DNA of 64,000 bases, from NCBI GenBank assembly GCA_033439685.1, contig JAUEDM010000001.1, positions 2,232,001-2,296,000 of the forward strand. Direction: 5' to 3'. Below the pieces are notes generated by a model, which searched no databases, had not been told where the DNA came from, and worked only from the letters and a program-made list of their open reading frames with translations. This DNA comes from Apodospora peruviana. Lineage: Eukaryota; Ascomycota; Sordariomycetes; Sordariales; Lasiosphaeriaceae. Position numbers and translations under genes: made by a program. Shown here one piece after another: positions 23,798 through 35,239 of this stretch. Each line of letters begins with the position of its first letter. Within the stretch, counting starts at the first letter, position 1.

Positions 23798-26179
23798 ATG
23801 GCATCCTCAATGGCTTGGAGACGACTGGCTACGGCGCCGACGGTGAGCTGCTGTTCCCTCGAATTCCGATATCTTCTCTCTACTACGCCAGGGTGTCTGG
23901 TGGTCTGTTTGCCTTGACCCGAGGTCTAACTATTCATCTTCGTCCGACAGCTATCGCGTGCCTACAAGGCCCAACAAACCCGCGCCTTCTCCGTGACACG
24001 GCCGGCTGGTGAGTAGATACGCAGTTGCTACTCCGATGTTTGAGCTTCAATTACTGATGCCGTCTTCTTTGTTCTCCGGCAGCCCGAATCATCGCAAACG
24101 CGCCTCTCCGAGCGAAGGAGGCATCGCCATTCCTCAGCAACAAGTACCCCGTCATCGTATGTCCCGCCCCGTTTCCTCGGCACATCAAAATCCCTCGTCT
24201 CCCCTCTTGCGACCTATCTCGATCCCGACTCCGAGCAATCCCAATTGACCCCGTCTATCTCTTTAGGACCATGAGTATGACGCCCTAGTTGTTGGTGCTG
24301 GTGGCGCTGGTCTGCGTGCCGCTTTCGGTCTTGCCGAGGCCGGCTTCAACACTGCCTGCATCTCGAAGCTCTTCCCGACCAGAAGTCACACTGTCGCTGC
24401 CCAGGGTGGCATCAACGCCGCGCTCGGAAACATGCACGAGGACGACTGGAGATGGCACATGTACGATACCGTGAAGGGCTCCGACTGGCTCGGCGACCAG
24501 GACGCCATCCACTACATGACCCGGGAGGCTCCGGCTTCTATTATCGAGCTCGAGAACTACGGCTGCCCCTTCTCCAGAACTGAGGATGGCAAGATGTAAG
24601 TTTTTTTGCTCTGTTAGGAACAGATTGGGATTTGAAAAGCCTGACAACTCCCTTGCAGCTACCAACGTGCGTTCGGTGGACAGTCTCAGAAATACGGCAA
24701 GGGTGGCCAAGCGTACCGCTGCTGTGCGGCCGCCGACCGTACCGGTCACGCTCTTCTCCACACTCTCTATGGCCAGTCGCTACGGCACAAGACCAACTAC
24801 TTCATCGAGTACTTCGCTACCGACCTGATCATGGAGGACGGCAAGTGCCGCGGTGTGTTGGCGTACAACCAGGAAGACGGCACCCTTCATCGGTTCCTGG
24901 CAACCAACACCGTCCTCGCCACCGGTGGTTACGGGCGTGCCTACTTCAGCTGCACTTCCGCGCATACCTGCACCGGTGACGGTATGGCCATGGTTGCCCG
25001 TGCCGGCCTTCCCAACCAGGATCTCGAGTTCGTCCAGTTCCACCCTACCGGTATCTACGGTGCTGGCTGCCTAATCACCGAGGGTGCTCGTGGTGAGGGT
25101 GGCTACCTCCTGAACTCTGAGGGTGAGCGGTTTATGGAGAGATATGCCCCGACTGCCAAGGATCTTGCCAGCCGTGACGTTGTCTCTCGGTCTATGACCA
25201 TGGAGATTCGGGACGGCCGAGGTGTTGGTGCCGAGAAGGACCACATCTTCCTCCAGCTCAGCCATCTGCCCGCTGAGATTCTCGCCGAGCGTCTCCCCGG
25301 TATCTCTGAGACTGCCGGTATATTTGCTGGCGTCGACGTCACCAAGCAGCCTATTCCTGTCCTGCCTACTGTTCATTACAATATGGGCGGTATTCCTACC
25401 AAGTACACTGGTGAGGTTCTCACCGTTGATGAGCAAGGAAACGACCAGGTTGTGCCCGGTCTATTTGCCTGCGGTGAGGCTGCCTGCGTCTCCGTTCACG
25501 GAGCCAACCGGTTAGGAGCCAACTCCTTGCTTGATCTCGTCGTCTTCGGCCGTGCCGTTTCCCACACCATCCGTGACAACTTCACGCCCGGTCAGGCCTT
25601 GGAGCCTATCAGCGCCGATGCTGGTGCCGATTCGATCGAGGTACTCGACAAGATCCGTACCTCGGACGGCCCCAGGACCACGGCCGAGGTTCGCCTGGCC
25701 ATGCAGAAGACCATGCAGCGCGACGTCAGCGTCTTCCGGACACAGGAAAGCTTGGACGAGGGTGTCGAGAAGATCAACAAGGTCGACCAGATGTTCGCCG
25801 ACGTTGGCATCAAGGACCGCAGCATGATCTGGAACTCTGACTTGGTGGAGACCCTGGAGCTGAGGAACTTGCTGACTTGCGCGTAAGTTAACCCCTCAAG
25901 ACATTTTACCGATTATTATTCTGTCAAAGGATAACTGACCTGACTTTTTCAAAATACAGCACCCAGACTGCCACCTCCGCTGCCGCGAGAAAGGAGTCCC
26001 GTGGGGCTCATGCCCGCGAGGACTACCCTGACCGTGACGACGAGAACTGGATGAAGCACACGCTCAGCTGGCAGAAGAAGCCTCACGGCAAGGTCGACTT
26101 GTCGTACCGCCGTGTCATCGGCACGACTCTGGACGAGAACGAATGCAAGGCCGTCCCGCCGTTCAAGCGTGTGTATTAA
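23798..26179 (+). CDS. sdh1: Succinate dehydrogenase flavoprotein subunit, mitochondrial
   Basis: Catalytic FAD subunit of respiratory complex II, oxidising succinate to fumarate at the matrix face of the inner membrane. Six exons, 23798..23842, 23951..24008, 24083..24156, 24267..24595, 24659..25882 and 25960..26179, give 649 residues, the normal size. The N-terminus (MASSMAWRRLATAPT, then LSRAYKAQQTRAFS) is a basic mitochondrial presequence. The FAD-binding GAGGAG is at about 69-74, and the covalent-flavin histidine lies in PTRSHTVAAQGG, about residue 100. The substrate motifs FHPTGIYGAG and EGARGEGGYL are at about 296-318. NRLGANSLLDLVVFGRA and the C-terminal RDDENWMKHTLSWQ and YRRVI match the family. 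Three small 5' exons carry the presequence. Codon choice favours C-ending codons, as expected of a well-expressed gene. Confidence 0.97.
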
Positions 26180-27392
26180 AGAAAAGGGAGCTGCTGGGGC
26201 TGGGGGGAGGGTGTAGTTCCTAGTAAGTACTTTTGGTTGATCACACCATGTACTGGACGGGAGGAGGTTGTATGGGGAAAGGTTTAAAGTACTATATCTA
26301 TAAAATAACTGTATAGATTACGGCGAGGGTGGTTGTTGGGGTTTGTTTGTCTATTGGTGTGATGATAGGGATCAGGCGGGTGGCATGCGGTGGTCGTAAC
26401 AAACATTTATAGCCAGCCATTATTTATGTTACCCTTGTTTTTGTCTGATATATGTATTTGTTCTTTACACTACCTGCGCAGGCAGGCACGTTCAGCTGTG
26501 TAAGTTTAACGGCATTCGCAAGCAAGTCGAGTAGTAAGTAGATAGAGGCAGGCTCTAATGCAGTAAAGGGGGGCTGTTAAATATCGATATTTGTTTATTG
26601 ATTTGTTGTTTCGCAGAATCAGCACGCAGAAAACAAAATGACTGTGCTGGCTGGGGTGGAATACATTATTTAATCTCGCATCCGTGTGTACATGGCGAGA
26701 CGCGCATATTAGCCAATGTATTATGCTGCTTTGTCACAGTCGTCATAATGGCGGTGGGATTTGCGAATCCCGTGGAGGAGGGAAGCGGAGAAATTATGGA
26801 ATGAGGAGGTAGGTGGTTGTTATTGAGAGCGAAATTTGGGGCCAGATAGATGGAGTAGATCGTGTGTTACGAGGTTCAAGTAAGTTGGAATGTCTCCGTA
26901 TGGATGTGCGGACGGGGGAGCGTATATGGTTCAGACCAACACTTCAATTCAGTTTGCTTATATATATTTATTCTCTTGTATTTTGCTTATACTTGCCCTA
27001 CCTAACTACCGAGAAGAAGCAAAGGATAACAAGAATATAAGAGAATCCCCGAATTTTGTTTAATGGTATCAATCTTTCTGTAGAGGAAACCCCTGGACAA
27101 CGCTCATGATCTCATCCAACGCCTAGGCTGTGTATGGTAAATAGACGAGAAAAGAAAGTGAGAGGAGCAGAAATTCCATTTAAACCCTTTTGCACCGATA
27201 CGAAAACAATTCCAACCCCAGTGACCTATTTCCAGGCCTGACTGATAGCCTGTTGCCCGTAGGGATAGTATAGACATTAGTGATTGGACCTCCTCTCGAA
27301 TGTGCCCAGTAAGTACTCCTGCCCCAGTAGACAACATTAGTTTGGGGGGGGGAGTCTATCATGAATCGAGCCAGATTTCGACCGTCTACAGC
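26180..27392. other. Convergent spacer between sdh1 and the DUF5519 gene
   Basis: About 1.2 kb between converging genes, AT-richer than the exons, with short ORFs lacking any recognisable domain. A run of G occurs near 27342. No gene supported. Confidence 0.45.
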
Positions 27393-28338
27393 TCAAGGCT
27401 CCGAGGCCGGTTGAATCTCGACCTGCTCAGCCGTGGTATACCAGATCGCCGCCTCGATGATCCTGCAGACAATCCTAAGATCGCTTTCGTCTACAAGATA
27501 GACTGCGTTAGCTATTGAGATCAGGGTTGAGTTTTCTTCAATTTTGGGTGAAATATGTACCTCTAGGCGCATAAATCATGGTAAAGGTAGTCGGGACCGG
27601 GGCGCGTACCCAGCCCTTCCACGCCATCGGGTGACGCTCACCCCACCCCTTTTCCAAGATCTCCTTGATGTCGTCCGGGTGGAGATTCATGTGCATAGAC
27701 CGGTCCGACGTGTGAATATGGCACACCTCGCCATTACCGCACACGTTCACGGGGTGGCGGGAGAAGAGGGCGAAACCATGCTTTTCAAGACACGACGTGG
27801 CGGTCACGAATTTCTGAGGGAGCCGCGCGCTGAGCATCTCGATCGCCGACCGAAGCCGGTTATACGCATGCAACGAGCCATGCTGATTCAACTGACGTTG
27901 AGGGGCAAGGCCGGCGACATTGGGGCGAGGGCCGGGCCGATACGGCAGTGGTCGCTCACGCAGTATACCCGCAGTGGGAAGTCGTGTGGGATCACGGGGA
28001 GGCGGGCTGAAGGGGTCTCGCAGAGTAAAGAGCCGATACCAGGTCAGCCGGGCATAGCCCGACGGGGTCGGCGGCGTGCCGCCGGGTCCGAGCTTGAGGA
28101 AGTTGAGGTAGTCGTTGTGAATTAAGAGCACGATGGGAACCGAGACTATCATGAACTCGAGCAGCCTGTGGTCCACAAAGTGCATGCCGACCACCAGGAG
28201 AATAGAGACGGCCAGCAAAGCTGAGGCATCCAGTGTAATGTTAAAAGGGTCTTGGCGGATGACCATGTTGACGGCGATCTGGTTCGAGTCCTCGGTAGTC
28301 GAGGACTTTTGAGACTCTGTGCTCACAGTCAAAGACAT
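27393..28338 (-). CDS. Membrane-anchored DUF5519 ('luciferase' domain) protein
   Basis: Two exons, complement(27393..27490, 27561..28338), give 291 residues. Two hydrophobic segments near the N-terminus (about 37-53 and 57-75) are followed by LKLGPGGTPPTPSGYARLTW, a block common in fungal members. The C-terminal domain has the DUF5519 pattern: GEVCHIHTSDRSMHMNLHPD, then EILEKGWGERHP, then FTMIYAPRDESDLRIVCRII. The splice is needed: it turns APR|G into APRDESDL, restoring the conserved end of the domain. The family is named after a predicted luciferase-like fold, but its activity is not known to me, so no function is assigned. The start at 28338 is the first ATG of a frame that continues smoothly. 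Confidence 0.82.
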
Positions 28339-31112
28339 GTTGGCGAAGTCCGGAGAGTCAGTTCGGCTTAGAGCGAATAGAGGGAGGAGACTAATGGAAG
28401 TAAGGTAGATAGATATATTGCCCAGGCAAGACTAATATCTCAAAGGCGGTGCTCGCAGGCAGACAAGTAGCAAAGGTACTCCGTAGTAACGAGACTTGGC
28501 GTCGAGAAAGGAAAGGTATGAAGAGTAGGTAAGAGTGATAAGACAGGAAGTAGATTGGCAAACTGGGCGATGGTAGGTAGGTAATTATGTTCACTTCCGA
28601 GCACCGGGCTGGGTAGGGAGTTTCTCGTGGCTTCCCACACGCCGGGGTCGGGACAGTGGCCTTGTGAAGAATATGAATGTGTATTGGATAGTTGGACTAG
28701 ATGGTTCCAGACGTCTATTGGGCTTGGGAAGGAGAGATGAGAGCAGGGTTTAGCGCCGGGCTGCAGTTGAGGAGAAGAAAGATGCGGACCTCTGCGATTC
28801 ACCGCACATTCTTATTATTCCAGACTGCCTGTGTTTAACACCCTTGTCGATGTCTAGACGTCAGGAGTGGGGAGTACGGGGGACCGGGGAGCAACGGGGG
28901 GCCAAGCTAAGGTGACGCCTACGGGTAGGACACCAGGGCGGATCTGCAAATGTAGTCACCATGCGCTCAAGAGGTCCAAGACCCCTGGGCCAAGTATGCA
29001 TCGACCCGTTAGCTGTCACTTGACTTTTGGGACCAGCCACTCGCATGTAGGTATTTTGATATTTTGATGTTTGAGGTCCGAACCGGTGCTGACTACCAGG
29101 CACAGTCAAGGATTTGGTGGCGCCCTGTTGGATAGGTAGGTTGGTAACGTATGCATCTATTCATGGAGCTCGGATGCTGGGTCTCTTCCTGATGATTATT
29201 CCGAAGCTCATGAGCTGTTGTGAGGTAGGGCTGACGGGGACGAAAGATAAATAAAGTACAGCACAGTCCTGCAGGTTTGACAAAAGGATGAAAACTGGCC
29301 CAAGGGAGGTCTCAAGTCCTATGACAGGTACCGACCTACCTCGGCGAGGGTAGCCCTCGTTTATTGAGGAAAATGTGTCTTTGTAGAGAAGGAGGGCATA
29401 TTGCCTTATACCTTCCTCACCTTCGTAGCGACAGGGAGGAGGAAGCTTCGAAGGTCGACAAAGGCTCGACGGGATGACGGGGTGAGGAAAGAGCGAGACT
29501 GCTGCCGCCGGCCATCGGCACCCCGGGACCCAATGATCTCGATCGGATGACGTTTTCTGTTTTGCGGGGTGTTCAAGCTCTTGCTGCATGGTCATGATTT
29601 CCATATTAACGGCCTAAGACCCCCCCCCCCCCCCCCCCATCCATTAATTTCAGTAAAACCTTCCGGGATGACTTGGGACGTCTCTTCTGGTTCTTGAATC
29701 ACTGTCAAGGTTTCCCACATCAATTCGTCTCTGGATGCCTGCAGCTTCCAACCCGCAGCGGAACCTCATATATAAAAGTATGATGTATGTGATCCGTTCC
29801 ATCGGAAGGGCACTTCTTGGGCGTCATGAAGAACTATGGCGGTCAGCAATTCAACCAACGCTGACCTGTCTTGAAACCAGTAGACTTGGTCATCTGATTC
29901 GAGACTCTCAAACGAAAACGCAAGCCAATTCGTCGATAAAGTGATGGCGCCCACTGCTGGCCCAATGTTATGCCCAATGTGAACCTTCCGGGCAGACATA
30001 TGACAGGACCGCCTGCCTGGCATGGAAGCATGGACAGCGAAGCCTGCCTGTGTCCTTGCATCGCACAGAGGAATACGTACGTGTACGTAAAAAGACGGCG
30101 CTGCAAGTCGATAGCCTTTGTCCGGAACGGGGACGGTTACTCGACACGGAAGACATACCCCACCCCCCTCCCCCGCGGACAGGTTCCCAGGGCTCCGGTT
30201 CTCTTCGCACTGAGTGGAGGATCAAGAGCAGTCCGAACCACCACGCTCCTTCGAAGATCCTTTGCGGGTTCGTCTGGATGGAAGAGGCTGTGAATGAAGT
30301 TGAAGGCCAGGAAGCGCCAAATTGCCGAACCGGAATATAAGATTCGAGGCGACGATCAAAAGACGATATCCTCGAGAGATGAATGTCGACGTCATGCATA
30401 TTGTACGACTTTGCCGTAGGTAAGACGGGAACAAGCGACAAAACCCACCTTCCAATGCCACCCCACCAACTCCTCATAGGTATCCGTACTCCGTTCCCGA
30501 TTGATCTGGAGCAGTTTAAACGACCGCAGATGCTCTCTTCGGCTATCTTTGAGATGACAGGTACTCCGTCTCCAACGGAAGAAATGGAAACCCGCACAGG
30601 CAGATTGAAGGAGGTTTTGTTCAATGTTCAATGCCGTGGTCGCATGACAGCCAACAACCTTTCAGGATGTGACAGCAGGCCGGACAGGGGGAGTAGGGAA
30701 AGGCTGGTGAGGTTTTGTGGCGATTGGTGACGCCACCCGCAGCGAGCGAGCTTTGGGCCCTAACCTCATCGAGTTCTCGTTGCCTAGCAACCGAATGTAG
30801 ACAATGCTCCCCCCAAAATGACCAATGAGGGTTGGAGATTGTTGTGCAACAGCACTCCAAAGTATTCCATATCGCCAATTCACCGCCAACTGCACATGCG
30901 ATAAATCTTAGACCTGAACTCACTTGACGTTGACGGTCGTATGCAACGGCCATCTAGTGCTTATCATCCAACATCCGACAAGGTTAAGGTAACCGCTTTG
31001 CGTCGCGCGTACGAGAAAGTGTTCATTGCCCGGTGGGAAGGGGCTCATCTTATACCACGGCAGCTGCCCCGGTGGCCTGGTGAGTATTGCACAGGAATTC
31101 TGCAACATTCCA
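28339..31112. other. Divergent gene-free stretch with a poly-C run
   Basis: About 2.8 kb between the DUF5519 gene (leftward) and the DUF3405 gene (rightward), so both promoters lie here. It contains a run of 19 C at 29620-29638 and a CCAAT at 30822-30826. A 218-codon minus-strand ORF (29968..30624) has no domain and an unnatural composition, so it is not called. Confidence 0.45.
29620..29638. repeat. Poly-C homopolymer, 19 bases
   Basis: An uninterrupted run of 19 C on the plus strand in non-coding DNA. Its length is likely to vary and may be inaccurate in the assembly. Confidence 0.9.
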
Positions 31113-33746
31113 ATGCTGACCTCGTTTGCACCAGCTGGAATGGGGCTCGCATCCCTAGTTTCCCGATCGCGGGAGCCGAGGCCGTCCAAATTGCCATTGT
31201 ACAAGGAATTGTTCTCCTCGTCAAATATCCCTTCCCCGACAAAAGAGCGATACTCCGATATCGAATACTCCTCCTCCGACGAAGATGATGGCGAGGATGA
31301 GTCAGATTACTCGGCGTCGTCGCCACCCAGCTCGAGGGGCTCTCGACAGACGTCGGGAAGTTCCACGTTTATGCTTCTCAAGCCTAGCCCAAGAGCTGCA
31401 TCCCGCCGCCGGCTACCAAGACGGTATCTCTACCGCTTCTCGAACAGGGTGATCCGGTACCTATGCGCCGGGCTGGTGCTCACAATTGTGGCATTCATCT
31501 TCAGCCTTGTCCGAGCAAGCCAGGTGGAAAACAGGAGATTAGCAGAGGGCAAAGTCGAGATCAAGCCGGTGCCTCCACAATGGGAGTCGTTTAGGTTCCT
31601 CACCAGATATTATGGGGGAATCAGGACGCTGGTACCGTTCGACCAGAATGTGCCAGAGTATCCGAGACTTGAAGACGAAGGTCCATACGATGTCAATAAC
31701 ACACAGCAGCGGCAGCACCCTTCTGCGGATGCTAGGGGCGTCCCATCGAGCAAACCGTTCGCGAATCACCCGGCGTCTGCGCTCCCAGGCAGCGAGGACG
31801 GAATCCACGAATGCTTCCTCGACAAGCAGCACATGGTCAAGGTGCCGGCAATTCATTACTACGACGGCAGGCCGAATGGATTCCCGAATAGTGTCATGGG
31901 GTCGTATGAACTTTTGTCCCTCCCCGAGGATATCTGCTTTGATCGCTTTGGCAGGTACGGACCGTATGGCTATGGCTATGCTTCACAGAAGGGCGGCCTC
32001 AGCGTCGGTGAGCATGGTGATCGAGAGAGCGCCGAAGAGGTCTGGAAGTCTGCCAAACACATCGACTGGCGCACCGTGAACTGGGCTGAGGCACAACGTC
32101 GCTGCTATAAAGCCAACGCGCAGAGGTATAAGCCCGTGAAGCCACACAGCATCCCACCGCAGGGATTCTACATTGTGGATGAAGTTGAGGGTGCCAAGGT
32201 CAGGGCTAGGGATGAGGGAGTCAAGCCACAGATTGTGAAGACGGGGAGGCCCGGTGCGAACACGGAGGAGGCTGAAGCCTCTCCACCAGAGTCGGCCAAG
32301 CACGTAGGGAACATGGCTAGAACCGCCATTGTCGTCAGGTGCTGGGACGAATTCTTCTGGAAGGAGGAGGACGTGTTGAACCTGAGGGCCATCATCGCTG
32401 AGCTCGCGCTCGCTTCAGGCGGCCGATACGACGTCCACCTCCTGGTGCAGGTGCGCAACGATGCACGGAATCCCGTCTGGGCGGACGATGAGACGTATCG
32501 CAACCACATCAAGAGCACCATTCCCGAGGAGTTCGCCGGGATGGTGACGCTCTGGTCTGAGACCCAGATGTTGGCAATTTATCAGGGCATCCTTGACCTC
32601 TGGACTAAAGGCCACGAGCTGCCCGTCCACGGCTCCTACCGCGGCCTGCAGATGGCGATGCAGTTCTTTGCCCACAAGCACCCCGAATACGACCACTTCT
32701 GGCAGTGGGAGATGGACATCCGCTACACGGGGCACTACTACGATCTCCTGTCCAAGCTGGAGAGCTGGGCTAAAGACCAGCCGCGGAAGGGCCTCTGGGA
32801 GCGCAACGCCCGCTTTTACATCCCCGACGTGCACGGCAGCTGGGAGGACTTCAAGCAGATGGCGCGCGTGCAGACGGAGCACGGCACCATCGGACCTGAG
32901 AACGTGTGGGACAAAGTGCCTGGTCTGAAGAACCCGGCCGAGAAGCAGCAGACCAGCAAGGGTGAGGAGAGCATTTGGGGTCCCAAGCGACCCGTCGACG
33001 AGAAGGACTGGTTGGACTCCGAGTCGGACCCGGTCCCGCCGACCACGTACGAGCGCGACAAGTACGTCTGGGGCGTCGGCGAGGAGGCCGACCTCATTAC
33101 CCTGAATCCCATCTTCAACCCGGACGGAACCACCTGGCAGTTGGCGGATGACATCACGGGCTACAACGAGACTGAGGGCAAACCGCCGCGCAGGGCGCAG
33201 ATAATTACTGCGTCCCGCATGTCGCGCCGCTTACTGGTCATGATGCACCGCGAGACGGCCTTCAAGAAGCATCATGCGTTTCCGGAGATGTGGCCGTCGA
33301 CGGTGGCGCTGCAGCACGGGTTCAAGGCCGTGTACGCGCCGCACCCGGTGTACGTCGACCGCGAGTGGCCGATCGAGTACTTCACCCGCGTGTTGAACGG
33401 TGGCCGTAACGGTGCCGCCGGCGGTTCGAGAAATGCTGTTTTCGGCGACCGCGAGCATAATCTGAAGGGCTTGACATGGTTCTACAATGCTGGCTTCGCT
33501 GGCAACCTGTACCGCCGCTGGCTGGGCTTGAAAGTGAATAACGATGGTGGGGAACAGTTCGAGCTGACGGCCGACCTGAGCGGGGACGACAAGACGGTGT
33601 CGACGATGCGCGGCGGCGAGGGCAGGATGTGCCTCCCGCCGATGCTGCTCCATCCGGTCAAGGGGGTGGAACTGCCGGTCGAGCAGGTCAAGGTTGGGGA
33701 GGGAGAGACCAAGGTTGTTGTGCCGGAGTCGGATCCTACTGCTTGA
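31113..33746 (+). CDS. DUF3405 type II membrane protein, glycosyltransferase-like
   Basis: Single-exon ORF of 877 residues from ATG 31113; the frame is open further upstream but without an ATG. A disordered acidic N-terminus (SDIEYSSSDEDDGEDESDYS) precedes a basic patch (RRRLPRRYLYRFSNR) and one membrane segment at about residues 116-135, giving type II topology. The lumenal part has the DUF3405 signature: YDGRPNGFPNSVMGSYELLS, EDICFDRFGRYGPYGYGYAS, then ARTAIVVRCWDEFFWKEEDV. It continues with PEYDHFWQWEMDIRYTGHYY, where the Glu-Met-Asp cluster resembles a nucleotide-sugar site. The family is fungal and uncharacterised as far as I know. A Golgi glycosyltransferase role is inferred from topology and this motif. 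A later ATG (31140, MGLASLVSR) is a possible alternative start. Confidence 0.82.
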   Translation: MLTSFAPAGMGLASLVSRSREPRPSKLPLYKELFSSSNIPSPTKERYSDIEYSSSDEDDGEDESDYSASSPPSSRGSRQTSGSSTFMLLKPSPRAASRRRLPRRYLYRFSNRVIRYLCAGLVLTIVAFIFSLVRASQVENRRLAEGKVEIKPVPPQWESFRFLTRYYGGIRTLVPFDQNVPEYPRLEDEGPYDVNNTQQRQHPSADARGVPSSKPFANHPASALPGSEDGIHECFLDKQHMVKVPAIHYYDGRPNGFPNSVMGSYELLSLPEDICFDRFGRYGPYGYGYASQKGGLSVGEHGDRESAEEVWKSAKHIDWRTVNWAEAQRRCYKANAQRYKPVKPHSIPPQGFYIVDEVEGAKVRARDEGVKPQIVKTGRPGANTEEAEASPPESAKHVGNMARTAIVVRCWDEFFWKEEDVLNLRAIIAELALASGGRYDVHLLVQVRNDARNPVWADDETYRNHIKSTIPEEFAGMVTLWSETQMLAIYQGILDLWTKGHELPVHGSYRGLQMAMQFFAHKHPEYDHFWQWEMDIRYTGHYYDLLSKLESWAKDQPRKGLWERNARFYIPDVHGSWEDFKQMARVQTEHGTIGPENVWDKVPGLKNPAEKQQTSKGEESIWGPKRPVDEKDWLDSESDPVPPTTYERDKYVWGVGEEADLITLNPIFNPDGTTWQLADDITGYNETEGKPPRRAQIITASRMSRRLLVMMHRETAFKKHHAFPEMWPSTVALQHGFKAVYAPHPVYVDREWPIEYFTRVLNGGRNGAAGGSRNAVFGDREHNLKGLTWFYNAGFAGNLYRRWLGLKVNNDGGEQFELTADLSGDDKTVSTMRGGEGRMCLPPMLLHPVKGVELPVEQVKVGEGETKVVVPESDPTA

Positions 33747-34487
33747 TTTTTGTTGTTGTTGTGCTGGGAGTTTCCTGCTGCTGGGCGTTATTGGAGGGCT
33801 GAGTTCAGGGTATACATGTCGTCAGAAGACTGGATATATGTGGGATTTTTGTTTCTCTTCCTGGGTCGGGTTGTTTTCTCTCATGATGTATGTCTAGCAT
33901 TTTACGAGAAATGTTTTTGTCTGAACGAAAAGGGAACGAATGATCTGTTGCGCTACTTAGATTGATTTATAGGGGCTGTGAATACACGCGCGAGGGAAGG
34001 TAGATAAGGTACCTCCTCACATAATAGTACAGAGCAATGGAGTTGCTTTTGATGACTTCCGCTCGAAACTGGTTGGTCTTTCGTTCGTGAAGAGGGAGTG
34101 TTTGATTCTTACAGGTCTGGACAGACCGATGGAGATGCTTTTCGATCACTTCCATGTCTAACTGAAAATTAGAGCGTATGATTTTAACACGTTCGACATC
34201 GATCACTCGACCTCTGTAGACATCGTACTGCCATGAAGCCGCTGTGGGGAGGAATACAGTATCGGTAAGGCACGTCCAGTATTACAGGTGGTGGATTTGG
34301 TACATGCTAGGTATGCTTCGTCTATAACGCTCCAGAAAACCAATACCATTTTAAATGGGATTATCCTCCCATCACCTAAGCCGGCGCCGATATATGTGGA
34401 TTAAATCCCCACACCTCATCCCTTTGATTCGGGTATTGCAAAACAAAAATACACGGCGGTTGAAGATATAGTTAATTTGGTGTTGCT
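33747..34487. other. Convergent spacer between the DUF3405 gene and emp24
   Basis: About 740 bp of facing 3' regions. T-rich sequence follows the DUF3405 stop. No gene supported. Confidence 0.45.
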
Positions 34488-35239
34488 TCAGACAACCCGT
34501 TTAACCTATATTTCACAATGTCAGTTATCTCTCAGTGTGAAACCCTTGCTCACCAAACATACCTCGAAAAATCTCCGCAGCCACCAGACCTGGAAGACGC
34601 TCTCGCCAACAACGACGCCAATGACAAACAGGTTCCACCACTTGACGCGGCTGTTGGTGCTCTCGGCCGTGTTCCGGTGGGTGCGCTCGCGCACGACAAT
34701 GTAGCTCTGCTCGTCCTTGACCATCTCCAGCAGCTCGGACAGCTTCTTCACTTCGGCCTCGAGCGGGTCCTGGGGTGTGTCGGACTCGGACACGTAGACG
34801 ACGCCGTGAACGTTGAACGAGACCTCCTTGGACGAGGCGCCCCAGTGCTCGTTGCCGAAGCAGTAGACGTATTTGCCGTCGTGCTTGGCCTCGAACGAGA
34901 AATCGCCGTTGGAAGTCGACTTTTCGAATGCCTCGTACTGGCCGGCTGGGTTCATGATCTAATTCAGTTGGGAGAGGCACGTGTTAGCGATGGTTTGACG
35001 TTGGAGATGATGTGATTGTTTCATGGGTAGGTAACGCTTGCCCAAAAATCAATATCCAGGTTGCCAGCGCCACCAAATTCACGGTCGCCGACCTGAAACG
35101 TGACTGTCATCTTGTCTTCCCGGTGCAGATTCTCGTGGAAGCACTCGCGACCATGGGCCGGGAGCTGGATGTTGTGTGCTGCTGCGGCGCCGAGCAGGCT
35201 GACCGACAGCAGCAGCTTGGCTGCTGTGAAAAGAAACAT
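34488..35239 (-). CDS. emp24: COPII vesicle cargo receptor Emp24 (p24-beta)
   Basis: p24-family cargo receptor that cycles between ER and Golgi and helps export GPI-anchored proteins. Three exons, complement(34488..34505, 34563..34958, 35042..35239), give 203 residues, the size of yeast Emp24. A signal peptide (MFLFTAAKLLLSVSLLGAAA) is followed by a GOLD domain (HNIQLPAHGRECFHENLHR), then KEVSFNVHGVVYV and the signature DEQSYIVVRERTHRNTAEST. One membrane segment leads to the short tail RRFFEVKRVV, with aromatic and basic sorting residues. The last exon is only 18 nt. The upstream intron best fits a GC-AG intron (donor GCAAGC at 35041) that joins DIDFW directly to IMNPAG. A GT donor six bases on would add Ala-Ser instead. 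Confidence 0.93.

Noticed and set aside
29968..30624. 218-codon minus-strand ORF
   Set aside because: No domain, odd Trp/Cys/Ser-rich composition, no splice extension or promoter context. A chance ORF of this length is plausible in a 2.8 kb GC-rich spacer.
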